A stretch of 64,000 nucleotides of DNA from Achromobacter sp. B7 (GCF_003600685.1 NZ_CP032084.1:1364001-1428000); one strand, 5' to 3'. Numbered from the stretch's first letter, positions 8,674 to 17,514 are shown. Program-made: numbers and translations. Notes: generated by a model not told the origin, from the letters alone.

Positions 8674-9558
8674 TCAGGAGGCTTGGAGCGACGCTTTCAG
8701 GTGGCGGCGCATCAATTGCGACGCCCACTCCTGGTCGCCGGATTCCAGCGCGTCGATGATTTGCAGGTGTTCGTTGCTGGAATTGACGAAACGCGCGTCG
8801 CGATAGAACGCAGCGTGCTCTTCCAGCCGGCGCAGATGGTTTTGCTGCTGTACCGCTTGCAGGATGTAGCGGTTGCCGGAGAAGCGCGCCAGGAGCTCGT
8901 GGAACGACGCATTCAGGCCAAAAAATTCAGTAGCCGAAATGTCGGCGTCGTCGCGCTGGATCAAGGCCTCATGCGCGGCCCGCATGCGCGCCAGCGCCGG
9001 TTTGTCCACGCGGAATGTGGGCTCCAGGAGCCCGGCGCATTCCACCGTCATGCGGAAACGATAGCTTTCGTTCAGCGCTTCGGCGCTTTCCAGCGACGGG
9101 GCAAATTGCCAGCCATGCCCCTTGCGCTTCTCGATCAGGCCATCCGCCGACAGTTGCAGCAAGGTCTTGGCCAGCACACTGCGCGGCGCGTCATAGCGCT
9201 GCAACAGATCACGTTCGGTAAAGGTCTCGGGCAGTTGGCGCGACGCGCGGTCATCGATCAACTGGCGCGTCAGCTCTTCCTGCGTGGGGCCGGCCCCTTC
9301 AATGGCCGGGGGCGCTGACGCCGCAGCATGGTCGGACACGGTATAGCCGCTGTTGGGCCGATGCGTGATCAAGCCTTGAGCGGCCAGCAGGCGCAGCGCG
9401 CCGCGTACTGGCGTGCGCGACACCTCGTAGGCGGCCGCCAGTGTTTCTTCCGACAGGTGTGCGCCGGGCTCGTGCCGCCGCGCCACGATGTCTTCGGCGA
9501 TGTGTCGCGCCAGGTCGACTTGCAGCGGAGTGGGGCGGGCAGGAGCGGCGGGGGGCAT
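8674..9558 (-). CDS. GntR family regulator, FCD type, with two winged-helix segments
   Basis: A 294-residue transcription factor, longer than the usual 220-250 for FCD-type GntR proteins. Residues about 12-75 form a normal GntR winged helix (LSEETLAAAYEVSRTPVRGALRLL, then GLITHRPNSGYTV). Residues about 85-155 look like a second one (FTERDLLQRYDAPRSVLAKTLLQL, then DGLIEKRKGHGWQF). The rest is the helical FCD ligand domain with conserved arginine and histidine positions (FHELLARFSGNRYI). It is divergent from the C45 hydrolase gene and next to the aminotransferase gene, with similar candidate operators in front of both. It probably controls the whole module in response to its substrate or product. 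Confidence 0.88.
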   Translation of the reverse strand: MPPAAPARPTPLQVDLARHIAEDIVARRHEPGAHLSEETLAAAYEVSRTPVRGALRLLAAQGLITHRPNSGYTVSDHAAASAPPAIEGAGPTQEELTRQLIDDRASRQLPETFTERDLLQRYDAPRSVLAKTLLQLSADGLIEKRKGHGWQFAPSLESAEALNESYRFRMTVECAGLLEPTFRVDKPALARMRAAHEALIQRDDADISATEFFGLNASFHELLARFSGNRYILQAVQQQNHLRRLEEHAAFYRDARFVNSSNEHLQIIDALESGDQEWASQLMRRHLKASLQAS

Positions 9559-9660
9559 GGCGCGTCAGAGGGGAAAAGGGCAGGCAAGGATCGTAGGGCA
9601 ATGGTACCGGAGCGCCATCGCTTTTGAACCAGGCCCGGGCAAACCCTAATATTGAACTTT

Positions 9661-9677
9661 TTACTATATTAGTACAA
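9661..9677. promoter_or_regulatory. Candidate GntR operator 2 between divergent genes
   Basis: TACTA-TAT-TAGTA at 9662-9674 is a near-perfect palindrome set in an AT-rich stretch of the 186-bp gap between the GntR gene and the C45 gene. Read on the minus strand it is TTGTACTAATATAGTAA, which shares its core with the palindrome at 8554-8567. The position suits control of both divergent promoters. Confidence 0.5.
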
Positions 9678-9744
9678 AATTTGGCCGTCGATTCTGACCG
9701 TATCACCCAGGCCGCCGTTCGGCCCTATCCGGAGTTTTGCTAGC

Positions 9745-10851
9745 GTGACGATGCCTACCCCGTTTCCCCTGGTCGATGTCCAGGGCAGTCCTTATGAACG
9801 CGGCCGCCAGCATGGCTCGGCGGTGCCGGAACACGTGGCGCGCAGCGTGGCCTTGTATCGGGGCCAGCTGGAACGCCGTGGCGTGGACGCCGCCCGCCTG
9901 AAGGAACTGGCCGCTGCCATGGTGCCGGTGGTGGGCGACTACGACGCTGCCTACCTGGAAGAATTGCGCGGCATCGCCGATGGCGCCGGACAGTCGCTGG
10001 AAGATGTGGTGGTCATCAACTGCCGCACCGAAATGATGTTCGGCCATGCGGAACTGGGGCGCGCCCGCAAGGGGCTGGACGACGGCTGCACCGGCCTGGT
10101 CGTATTGCCCGAAGCCAGCGCCGAGGGCAAGTTGATGCACGCCCACAACTGGGACTGGCGCGAAGAATGCGTCGACACCGGCATCGTCGTGCGCATGCGC
10201 CGTGAAGACGGTCCCGACCTGTTGATGTTCACCGAGGCGGGCAGCCTGGCGCGCCACGGTTTCAACAGCGCGGGCGTATCGCTGTCCGGCAACTTCCTGT
10301 CATGCGAACAAGACTATCAACGGCCCGCGCAGGTGCCGCTGGTGCTGGTGCGCCGCAAGATGCTGGAAGCCACCAACATCTGCAACGCCATGAAAGTGCT
10401 GTGGGCGTCGCGCCGCTTCTGCTCCAACAACCTGATGCTGGCCCAGGCACAGGGCGAGGCCGTGGACCTGGAATGCGCGCCGGACGAAATCTTCTGGATC
10501 ACGCCGCAGGACGGCCTGCTGGTGCATGCCAACCACTGGATCAGCCCGCCGGCGCGCGCCAAGCTGTTCGACAAGGGCCTGGCCGCCAACCCTGATTCCA
10601 TCTATCGCCAGCGACGCGTTGAGGACCTGCTTGCGCGCCAGGGCGGCAAGGTCGGTTGGGATGCCGTCAAGCGCATCCTGGCCGATGATTTCGCCGCGCC
10701 CGACGGCGTGCTGCGTTCGCCCAAGCCGGCCAGCTTCGACAGCATTTCGGCCACCGTGGCCACCACGCTGATGGAGCCGGAAAGCGGCGTGATGTGGATT
10801 GCGCGCAAGCCCTATGAAGGCCGCAATTTTGCTGAATACCGGCTGTTCTAA
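9745..10851 (+). CDS. C45 family autoproteolytic acyltransferase/hydrolase
   Basis: A 368-residue Ntn-hydrolase of the peptidase C45 family, named after acyl-CoA:6-aminopenicillanate acyltransferase. In that family the precursor cuts itself before a cysteine, which becomes the N-terminal nucleophile. Here the DDGCTGL motif near residues 112-118 supplies the Gly-Cys-Thr site. NCRTEMMFG, HAHNWDWREEC and NSAGVSLSGNFLS are further family blocks. The GTG at 9745 is preferred over the ATG at 9751 because GGAG lies about ten bases upstream. The gene heads a tight five-gene run with a dipeptide-type importer. It probably hydrolyses an N-acyl or amide bond in an imported compound; the natural substrate is unknown. 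Confidence 0.85.
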   Translation: MTMPTPFPLVDVQGSPYERGRQHGSAVPEHVARSVALYRGQLERRGVDAARLKELAAAMVPVVGDYDAAYLEELRGIADGAGQSLEDVVVINCRTEMMFGHAELGRARKGLDDGCTGLVVLPEASAEGKLMHAHNWDWREECVDTGIVVRMRREDGPDLLMFTEAGSLARHGFNSAGVSLSGNFLSCEQDYQRPAQVPLVLVRRKMLEATNICNAMKVLWASRRFCSNNLMLAQAQGEAVDLECAPDEIFWITPQDGLLVHANHWISPPARAKLFDKGLAANPDSIYRQRRVEDLLARQGGKVGWDAVKRILADDFAAPDGVLRSPKPASFDSISATVATTLMEPESGVMWIARKPYEGRNFAEYRLF

Positions 10852-10872
10852 GCCGCGCCAGGAGACCATTTC

Positions 10873-12456
10873 ATGACGTCGAAAGTCTTGCGCGGCAAGC
10901 GCGCGCTAATGTTATCCGCTGCCCTGGCCGGCGCCTTGACGGGCCTGCCGGGGCTGAGCCAAACGCAAACCCCCGCGTCGTCCCCGCTGCCCGAGATCCG
11001 CTACGCCGAAGGCTCGGGCACGCCCACGTCCGTGCCCGGCGGCCGCTCGCGCAACACGTCCACCGACAACGTGCTGGCTCACGTGGTCGAATCGCTGGTC
11101 GCGCTGCGCGCGGACATGAGCGTGGGCCCCATGCTGGCCGACAGCTGGACGCTGTCCGACGACAAGCGCAGCTATACCTTCAAGCTGCGCCAGGGCGTGA
11201 CCTTCCACGATGGCTCGCCGATGACGTCAAGCGACGTCAAATGGACGTACGGCTACCTGACCGGCGCGCAATCCGAATACGCCTGCAAGAACCTTTACGA
11301 CGGTAGCAAGGGCGCCAAGGTGGTGGACGTGCAAACGCCCGACCCCGCCACCGTGGTCTTCACGCTGGATGCGCCCTATGCCCTGTTCCTGGACCAGATG
11401 GCCAGCGTGCAATGCCCGATGCCGGTGCTCAGCCCGAAAAGCGTCGACGCCGACGGCAAGTGGATCAAGCCCATCGGCACCGGCCCGTACGTACTGGCCG
11501 AATGGAAGAAAGAACAATACGTGCTGCTGACGCCGTATGCCGGCTATGTGCCGCGTAGCGAGGCGGCCAGCGGCATGGCCGGCAAGAAGGTGGCATCCGC
11601 CAACGTGCGCTTTGTGGTGATTCCGGACGCCGCCGCGCAAAAGGCCGCGCTGATGGCCGGCCAGGTTGACGCCTACAACGCCGACGAAGACAACCTGCCG
11701 GCGAACGACCCGCGCTGGTCCATCGTCACCGAGCAAGGGCTGGACACCGTCAACCTGTTGATGCAGACGCGCGCGCCGCTACTGTCCGACGTCAACATGC
11801 GCCGCGCCATCGCGCTGGCGCTGGATTTTCCCGCCATCGCCCGCGCGCTGAACAACGGTCAGGCGGCGTACAACCCGTCGCTGGTGCCGATTGCAAGCGT
11901 GTACTACTCCGAGGCTGACAAGGCGGGCTACGAAAAGAACCTGAACGAGGTCAAGCGCCTGTTGCAGGCCGCCAATTATCGAGGCGAAACGCTGAAGTTG
12001 CAGGCCAACAAGCGCTATCCCTACCTGTACCGCGTGGCAGTGGTCACCCAGCAGTTGCTGAACAAGGCCGGCATCAAGACCGAGCTGGACATGCTGGAAT
12101 GGGGCACGCAGGTCACGAACTTTCGCGAAGGCAAGTTCCAGCTGATGGCCTTTGCGTATTCGGCGCGCACCGAGCCCGCGCTGATGTATCGCGACGTGAT
12201 CGGCGACAAGTCCAGGACGCCCATGGCGCAATGGGAAAGCCCCGAGGCCGCGGCCCTGCTTGAAGGCATCGAGGCCGAGTCCGACACGGCCACGCGCAAG
12301 CAGGCGTTCGACAAGCTGCACGCGCTGATGCTGCGCGATACGCCGCTGCTGATGTACTACAACAAGCCCGGCTACGTCGTCGTATCCAGCCAGCTTCACG
12401 GCTTTACCGGCTGGCCGCTGCGCAAGCCGCGTTTCTTCAACGTCACCAAGAACTGA
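10873..12456 (+). CDS. ABC transporter substrate-binding protein, SBP_bac_5 type
   Basis: A 527-residue periplasmic binding protein of the dipeptide/oligopeptide/nickel family. The first 30 residues look like a signal peptide (KRALMLSAALAGALTGLPG), with cleavage probably soon after. The family signature is seen as VAHVVESLVALRADMSVGPMLADSWTLS-like sequence and the YTFKLRQGVTFHDGSPMTSSDV block. AGGAGA precedes the ATG. It is 21 bases after the C45 gene and is followed within 6 bases by the first permease. It should bind the substrate that the C45 enzyme later cleaves; family membership does not fix the ligand as a peptide. Confidence 0.92.
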   Translation: MTSKVLRGKRALMLSAALAGALTGLPGLSQTQTPASSPLPEIRYAEGSGTPTSVPGGRSRNTSTDNVLAHVVESLVALRADMSVGPMLADSWTLSDDKRSYTFKLRQGVTFHDGSPMTSSDVKWTYGYLTGAQSEYACKNLYDGSKGAKVVDVQTPDPATVVFTLDAPYALFLDQMASVQCPMPVLSPKSVDADGKWIKPIGTGPYVLAEWKKEQYVLLTPYAGYVPRSEAASGMAGKKVASANVRFVVIPDAAAQKAALMAGQVDAYNADEDNLPANDPRWSIVTEQGLDTVNLLMQTRAPLLSDVNMRRAIALALDFPAIARALNNGQAAYNPSLVPIASVYYSEADKAGYEKNLNEVKRLLQAANYRGETLKLQANKRYPYLYRVAVVTQQLLNKAGIKTELDMLEWGTQVTNFREGKFQLMAFAYSARTEPALMYRDVIGDKSRTPMAQWESPEAAALLEGIEAESDTATRKQAFDKLHALMLRDTPLLMYYNKPGYVVVSSQLHGFTGWPLRKPRFFNVTKN

Positions 12457-12462
12457 GGCGCC

Positions 12463-13407
12463 GTGCTGGGCTATCTAACCAAGCGCTTCGCGGCGGCGGT
12501 GCCCACGATCATCGTGGTGACAGTGCTGGTCTTCGGCATGATCCGCGCCATACCCGGCGACCCCGCATCGCTGATGCTGGGCGACATCGACAACCCCGCG
12601 CTGCTGGCCGAAATGCGCCACGCCCTGGGCCTGGACCGCCCCGTGGGCGAGCAGTTCCTGATCTGGGTCGGCAATGCGCTGCATGGCGATCTGGGCATGT
12701 CCATCGCGCGCCGCGAGCCCGTCATGCACCTGGTCCTGACGCATTTCGCGGTGACGGCGCAGGTGGTGTTGACGGCAACGTTGCTGGCCTGCCTGGTGGC
12801 CATTCCCGCCGGCATGATAGCGGCGTGGCGGCAAAACCGGCGCGCGGATACGGCCATCGTTTCCACCTCGATATTGTTCGTGTCCATGCCCAGCTTCTGG
12901 GTCGGCATTCTGCTGATCTGGCTGTTTGGCGTGAAGCTGAACTGGCTGCCCGTGTATGGCTTTGAGTCGATGGCGCAAAGCGGCCTGGGCGCGTTGAAGT
13001 ACTTGGTGCTGCCGGTATGCGCCATCGTGTTGACCGAGATTGCCGCGATCACGCGGATGATGCGCGCCAGCACTATCGAAACGTTGCGGCTGGAATACGT
13101 GGCGCATGCGCGCGCCAAGGGGCTGCCCGAAAAGCGCGTGATGCTGCGGCACGTGTTGCCCAATTCCTTCGGCCCCACGCTCACCGTCATCGGCCTGATG
13201 CTGGGCCATCTGTTGTCGGGCGCGGCGGTGATCGAAACCGTCTTCACCTTGCCCGGCATCGGCCGGCTGCTGGTGGAAAGCATCTATGCACGGGACTACC
13301 CGGTGGTGCAGGGCTGCCTGCTGTTTATTGCGTTGTTGTACGTGGCGGTCAATCTGGTGGTGGATCTGCTGTATCCGCTGTTCGATCCGCGCGTGAAGCT
13401 TCAATAG
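12463..13407 (+). CDS. ABC transporter permease, DppB/OppB type
   Basis: A 314-residue inner-membrane permease. The N-terminus MLGYLTKRFAAAVPTIIVVTVLVFGMIRAIPGDPA is typical of DppB, and the cytoplasmic EAA loop is seen as EYVAHARAKGLPEKRVMLRHVLPNS. Six membrane helices are expected. The GTG start follows the binding-protein stop by a few bases, and GAGG overlaps that stop, so translation is likely coupled. It pairs with the next permease. Confidence 0.92.
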   Translation: MLGYLTKRFAAAVPTIIVVTVLVFGMIRAIPGDPASLMLGDIDNPALLAEMRHALGLDRPVGEQFLIWVGNALHGDLGMSIARREPVMHLVLTHFAVTAQVVLTATLLACLVAIPAGMIAAWRQNRRADTAIVSTSILFVSMPSFWVGILLIWLFGVKLNWLPVYGFESMAQSGLGALKYLVLPVCAIVLTEIAAITRMMRASTIETLRLEYVAHARAKGLPEKRVMLRHVLPNSFGPTLTVIGLMLGHLLSGAAVIETVFTLPGIGRLLVESIYARDYPVVQGCLLFIALLYVAVNLVVDLLYPLFDPRVKLQ

Positions 13408-13414
13408 GAACGTC

Positions 13415-14263
13415 ATGACGGGTTTCAAAGCGAGTTTCAAACCGGGTTTCAAACATACCAATGCCGTGGTGGGCGGCGCGCTGGTGGCGGGCGTGGTGCT
13501 GCTGGCGCTGGTGGGGCTGGTGTACACGCCGCACGATCCGCTGGAAGGCGATCTGCTGGCGCGCTTTTCGCCGCCGTCGTCCGAATATTGGTTGGGCACC
13601 GACGAGTTTGGTCGCGACGTCTTGTCGCGCCTGATGGCGGGCGCGGGCGTCAGCGTGGCGGTCAGCGTGTTCTCGGTGCTGCTGGCCTTGGTGCTGGGCA
13701 CGACCATCGGCGTGGCGGCGGGTTATGCGGGCGGTTGGGTGGACCGTGGCATCAGCGTGCTGGTCGATTCCATGATGGCGTTTCCCGGCTTGCTGCTGGC
13801 GCTGGGCATCATGACGGTGTTGGGCCCGTCCAAGTGGGGCGTGGTGCTGGCGCTGGGCCTGGCGTATTCGCCATCCGTCTCGCGCATTGCGCGCGGCACG
13901 GCGCTGTCGCTGCGGCAGCGTGACTTCGTCATCGCCTCGCGCGCCACCGGGCATAGCGGCCTGTGGACGGTGTTCCGCCACGTGCTGCCCAACTGCGTGG
14001 CGCCGCTGCTGATCTTCGCAACGTCCATCTTCGGGTCGGCGCTGCTGGCGGAAAGCGCCTTGTCCTTTCTGGGGCTCGGCGTGCCGCCACCGTTGGCGAC
14101 GTGGGGCGGCATGCTGTCCGAAAGCCGCAACGCCATGGACCAGGCGATCTGGCTGGCGCTGTTTCCGGGTGCGATGATTTCGCTAAGCCTGCTGGGCATC
14201 AACCTGCTGGGCGACGCCGTGCGCGACCGCCTGGATCCGCGCATGCGCGGGGTGACCGCATGA
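13415..14263 (+). CDS. ABC transporter permease, DppC/OppC type
   Basis: A 282-residue permease that partners the DppB-type protein. It carries the DppC landmarks HDPLEGDLLARFSPPSSEYWLGTDEFGRDVLSRL and the EAA-like loop RQRDFVIASRATGHSGLWTVFRHVLPN. The first twelve residues are built from a threefold 12-base repeat (13421-13453) encoding a recurring F-K pair, which lengthens the basic cytoplasmic tail. The stop overlaps the ATG of the ATPase gene. Confidence 0.92.
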   Translation: MTGFKASFKPGFKHTNAVVGGALVAGVVLLALVGLVYTPHDPLEGDLLARFSPPSSEYWLGTDEFGRDVLSRLMAGAGVSVAVSVFSVLLALVLGTTIGVAAGYAGGWVDRGISVLVDSMMAFPGLLLALGIMTVLGPSKWGVVLALGLAYSPSVSRIARGTALSLRQRDFVIASRATGHSGLWTVFRHVLPNCVAPLLIFATSIFGSALLAESALSFLGLGVPPPLATWGGMLSESRNAMDQAIWLALFPGAMISLSLLGINLLGDAVRDRLDPRMRGVTA

Positions 14264-16077
14264 ACGCACCTGACCATTCCCTGGCCGACACTGCGCCCTT
14301 GTTGTCGGTGCGCGATCTGGAAATCCGCTTTCCCGGCAAGCGCGATGCCGCACCGGTGGTAAACCGCGTGTCCTTTGACCTGAAGGCGGGTGAATCGCTG
14401 TCCATCGTGGGCGAATCCGGCAGCGGCAAGACGCTGATCGGCAAGGCGCTGTTGGGCCTGTTGCCGGATGCCGCGCGCATGACTAACGGGCAGGCATTGT
14501 TCGACGGCCGCGACGTGCTGCCGCAAAGTGCGCGCGACTGGCAAGCCACGCGCGGCACCGGTATTGGCATGGTGTTCCAGGAACCCATGGTGTCCCTGAA
14601 CCCCGCGTTCCGCGTGGGCGAACAGCTGACAGAAGCCCTGGTCCTGCGCCGGGGCATGACGCGCAGCGCGGCCTGGGATGCGGCCGTTCAGATGCTGGAA
14701 CGCGTGCGGGTGCGCGATGCGCGCGATTGCATGAAGCGGTATCCCCACGAGTTCTCGGGCGGCATGCGGCAGCGCATCCTGCTGGCCGGCGTCATGCTGC
14801 TCAAGCCGCGCCTGCTGATCGCCGATGAACCCACCACCGCGCTGGACTGCGTGGTGCAAAAAGAAGTCCTGGACCTGATGGTCGAGCTGACGCGCGAGCA
14901 AGGCACGGCGCTGATCTTCATCAGCCACAATCTGGCGCTGGTGGCCGCGTACACGCAGCGCGTGCTGGTGATGTGCCGGGGGCGCGCGGTGGAAACGGGG
15001 GAAGTATCGCAAGTGCTGTCGCGTCCGGCGGACCCGTACACCTTGAGCTTGCTGGACGCGCTGCCCAAACGCGGCCCGGCGCGCGCGCCTGTGACGGGTG
15101 CGCCGATCTTGCAGGTGGATCAACTGGCCATCGACTACGCCGTACGCGGTGGCTGGCGCCGCAAGCGATTCGTGCGCGCGGTGCATCAGGCGAGTTTTCA
15201 CGTGGCGCCCGGTGAAACGCTGGCCATCGTGGGCGAATCCGGCAGCGGCAAGACGACCGTCATGATGTCGATTCTGGGCCTGGTGCCGCAGGCGCAGGGG
15301 CGCATTGCGCTGGATGGGCAAGCGTTGCCGCCGGGCGGCGAGGGCGGCATCTGGCGCACGGCGCGCCACCGCATTCAGATGGTCTTCCAGGACCCGTACT
15401 CGTCGCTCGATCCGCGCATGACCATCGGCGCACTGGTGGGCGAGGGGCTGCGGCTGGAAGCGGGCATCACGCCGGATGCCCGGCAACAGCGCGTGGACCA
15501 GGCGTTGCGCGATGTGGGTTTGGGCGACGGCTATGCCGAGCGCTATGCGCATGAGCTGTCGGGCGGGCAACGCCAGCGCGTCGCCATTGCGCGGGCGCTG
15601 GTGATGCGGCCGGAAGTGATCATCGCGGACGAACCCGTGTCGGCGCTGGACGTGACCGTGCAGAAGCAGGTTCTGGAAACGCTGATGTCCTTGCAGCGTT
15701 CCTATGGCTTTGCGTGTCTGTTGATTTCCCATGACCTGGGCGTGGTCGAACAGATCGCCGACCGCGTGGTCGTCATGCTGCGCGGGCATATCGTCGAAGA
15801 GGGATCGCGCGACGAGGTGTTCGACCATCCGACGCATCCGTACACGCGCCGGCTGTTGCAGGCCGTGCCCGAATTGCGCGGCAATGCGGCAGACGGATTC
15901 CGTGTGCAAGTGCGCGAGCTGCCCGCCGGCACGCGCCGCGCCGATGCGGACTACTTTGATCCGTCCCGCAGCGCGGACGAGGCCGCGCCTGCCATGACGC
16001 CGGTGGTGGCATCCGGCGCCACGCATCGCGTTGCGCTGGCAGCCGGCGTGGCGTTGGCCGAAACGGTGGCCGCCTGA
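14260..16077 (+). CDS. Fused double ABC ATPase (DppD-DppF type)
   Basis: A 605-residue ATP-binding protein made of two ABC domains that replace separate DppD and DppF subunits. Domain 1 has Walker A GESGSGKT at about residues 51-58, signature FSGGMRQRI near 165, and Walker [13 protein letters not shown] near 186-197. Domain 2 has Walker A GESGSGKT near 325-332 and signature LSGGQRQRV near 433. A short oligopeptide-type C-terminal extension follows each domain. The ATG at 14260 overlaps the upstream stop (ATGA). In domain 1 the residue after the Walker B D-loop is C (ALDCVV) where V or M is usual, which is a minor change. It powers the importer encoded just upstream. Confidence 0.92.
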   Translation: MNAPDHSLADTAPLLSVRDLEIRFPGKRDAAPVVNRVSFDLKAGESLSIVGESGSGKTLIGKALLGLLPDAARMTNGQALFDGRDVLPQSARDWQATRGTGIGMVFQEPMVSLNPAFRVGEQLTEALVLRRGMTRSAAWDAAVQMLERVRVRDARDCMKRYPHEFSGGMRQRILLAGVMLLKPRLLIADEPTTALDCVVQKEVLDLMVELTREQGTALIFISHNLALVAAYTQRVLVMCRGRAVETGEVSQVLSRPADPYTLSLLDALPKRGPARAPVTGAPILQVDQLAIDYAVRGGWRRKRFVRAVHQASFHVAPGETLAIVGESGSGKTTVMMSILGLVPQAQGRIALDGQALPPGGEGGIWRTARHRIQMVFQDPYSSLDPRMTIGALVGEGLRLEAGITPDARQQRVDQALRDVGLGDGYAERYAHELSGGQRQRVAIARALVMRPEVIIADEPVSALDVTVQKQVLETLMSLQRSYGFACLLISHDLGVVEQIADRVVVMLRGHIVEEGSRDEVFDHPTHPYTRRLLQAVPELRGNAADGFRVQVRELPAGTRRADADYFDPSRSADEAAPAMTPVVASGATHRVALAAGVALAETVAA

Positions 16078-16080
16078 GCG

Positions 16081-16425
16081 TCAGCCGTGCCGGCTGCGGC
16101 TGTCGGCGGGCGCTTCGTCGCGCGCGTTCATGCCGTAGTCGCGCAGCACCTGCGCGACGCGCAGCCGATAGTTCTGGAACACGCCGCCGCGTCCCGCTTC
16201 CTGGGCGCGGCGATGCGACTCCAGCGAGCGCCAGCGCTTGACGGCGTCTTCATCGCGCCAGAACGACAGGGACAGCAGCTTGCCCGGCGTGCTCAGGCTT
16301 TGAAAGCGTTCCACCGAGATGAAGCCGTCGATGGCCTTGAGCTCGTCGATCAAACCGGCGGCAATGTGCAGATAGGGATCGGGGTTGCCATTGGCGGGTT
16401 CGACTTCGAATATCACGGCGATCAT
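16081..16425 (-). CDS. Antibiotic biosynthesis monooxygenase (ABM) domain protein
   Basis: A 114-residue dimeric alpha-beta barrel-type protein. The pattern MIAVIFEVEP, then HIAAGLIDELKAIDGFISVERFQS, then LLSLSFWRDEDAVKRWRSLESHRRAQEAGR is that of small YgiN/ABM-type proteins annotated as monooxygenases or heme-degrading-like enzymes. The start at 16425 is chosen because the longer open frame upstream reads as arginine-rich shadow sequence. It is convergent with the ABC ATPase gene, three bases apart. Activity is unknown. Confidence 0.8.
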   Translation of the reverse strand: MIAVIFEVEPANGNPDPYLHIAAGLIDELKAIDGFISVERFQSLSTPGKLLSLSFWRDEDAVKRWRSLESHRRAQEAGRGGVFQNYRLRVAQVLRDYGMNARDEAPADSRSRHG

Positions 16426-16610
16426 GGTGCGGGTTCCTTTGAAAATGCAAACTGCGGCACGCGTGCGTTGGGCAGCGGCCGATACCGGAAACGGGATGCC
16501 AGGGCGGCCGCGTCGGCGCCTGCGTGCAGCAAATGGAGCAGCGCGTCCGATAGGAAATCCGGCTGCCAGTATCCGCCGCCCGGGCATGCAACGATTCGAT
16601 GCCGGCCGAA

Positions 16611-17474
16611 CTATGCCTGCGGCGTGTCCGGTACGCGGGCGCCCGCTACGCGCAGCACCGCCGCGTAGCCCTGGCGTGAGTCCGGCCATTGCAGCGTGAA
16701 GCCGCTGGCGCGCAGCCGCGCGTTGCTGAGCTTCTTGCTGCCCACATTGGCGGGGGCCGGGGCGATACGTGGCGCGGGCGCGCCTATCATGGCAGCGAGA
16801 TCGGCGTAAAGCGTGTGCAGCGGCAGCGGGGTGTCGTCGCACCCGATATAAAACGGTTCAACCTTGGGCAACAGCGCCAGATGCAGCACGGCGGCGGCCG
16901 CGTCGTCGATATGGATCCGGTTGGCCCAATGTTCAGGCTGCGTCGGCGCGCCCGCCGCGCCGCTGCGCAGGCGCTCGATCAATTGCAGCCGGCCAGGCCC
17001 GTACAGACCCGCCAGCCGCAGCGCGGTAGACGACAGGCCGCGCGCGGCCAGCGCGGCTTCTGCTTCAAGCAGAATCTTGCCGTTGAAGCCTTGCGGCGCG
17101 GGCGGCGTGTCTTCGGTGACCCAGTCGCCATGGTGTTCGCCATACACGGCGCTGGATGACACGAACACCACGCGCTTGAGCCGCGACGTGTCCAACAGGT
17201 TCAGCACGTTCTGCAACCCATCGATGAAGACGCCGCGATACAAGGCCGGGTCGCGCCCACCGGGGGCGGGCAGGTGAATCAGCCGTGTCACGCCTGATGG
17301 CAAGGCGGGCAGGGAATCCGCGCGGGTAATGTCGCCTTGCAGCCATTGGATGCCGCTGTCGTCGTCGGGCGGTTGGCGGCGCAGCGCGTGCACGTGGTCG
17401 CCGCGCGCCAGGAAACGCCGGGCCACGCGCTGGCCAAGGTCACCGCAGCCAATGAGCAATACGCGTTCAGTCAT
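16611..17474 (-). CDS. NAD(P)-dependent epimerase/SDR family protein
   Basis: A 287-residue Rossmann-fold protein. The N-terminal MTERVLLIGCGDLGQRVARRFLARG gives the nucleotide-binding loop, and SSSAVYGEHHGDWVTEDTPP contains the SDR-type active-site region. It resembles YeeZ-like proteins, atypical extended SDRs without a known reaction. The ATG at 17474 is preceded by AGGCGG on the minus strand. A longer frame to 17504 would run into the terminator of the upstream gene. It lies downstream of the ETF-quinone oxidoreductase but behind that terminator, so it is probably expressed separately. Confidence 0.82.
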   Translation of the reverse strand: MTERVLLIGCGDLGQRVARRFLARGDHVHALRRQPPDDDSGIQWLQGDITRADSLPALPSGVTRLIHLPAPGGRDPALYRGVFIDGLQNVLNLLDTSRLKRVVFVSSSAVYGEHHGDWVTEDTPPAPQGFNGKILLEAEAALAARGLSSTALRLAGLYGPGRLQLIERLRSGAAGAPTQPEHWANRIHIDDAAAAVLHLALLPKVEPFYIGCDDTPLPLHTLYADLAAMIGAPAPRIAPAPANVGSKKLSNARLRASGFTLQWPDSRQGYAAVLRVAGARVPDTPQA

Positions 17475-17484
17475 GATGTGCCGC

Positions 17485-17514
17485 CTGAAAAAAAAGGCAC
17501 CCAAGAGGTGCCTT
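17485..17514 (-). terminator. Intrinsic terminator of the ETF-quinone oxidoreductase gene
   Basis: AAGGCACC (17494-17501) pairs with GGTGCCTT (17507-17514) around a five-base loop. On the minus strand the stem is followed by a run of eight or more T. It lies just downstream of the stop at 17541. Confidence 0.88.
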
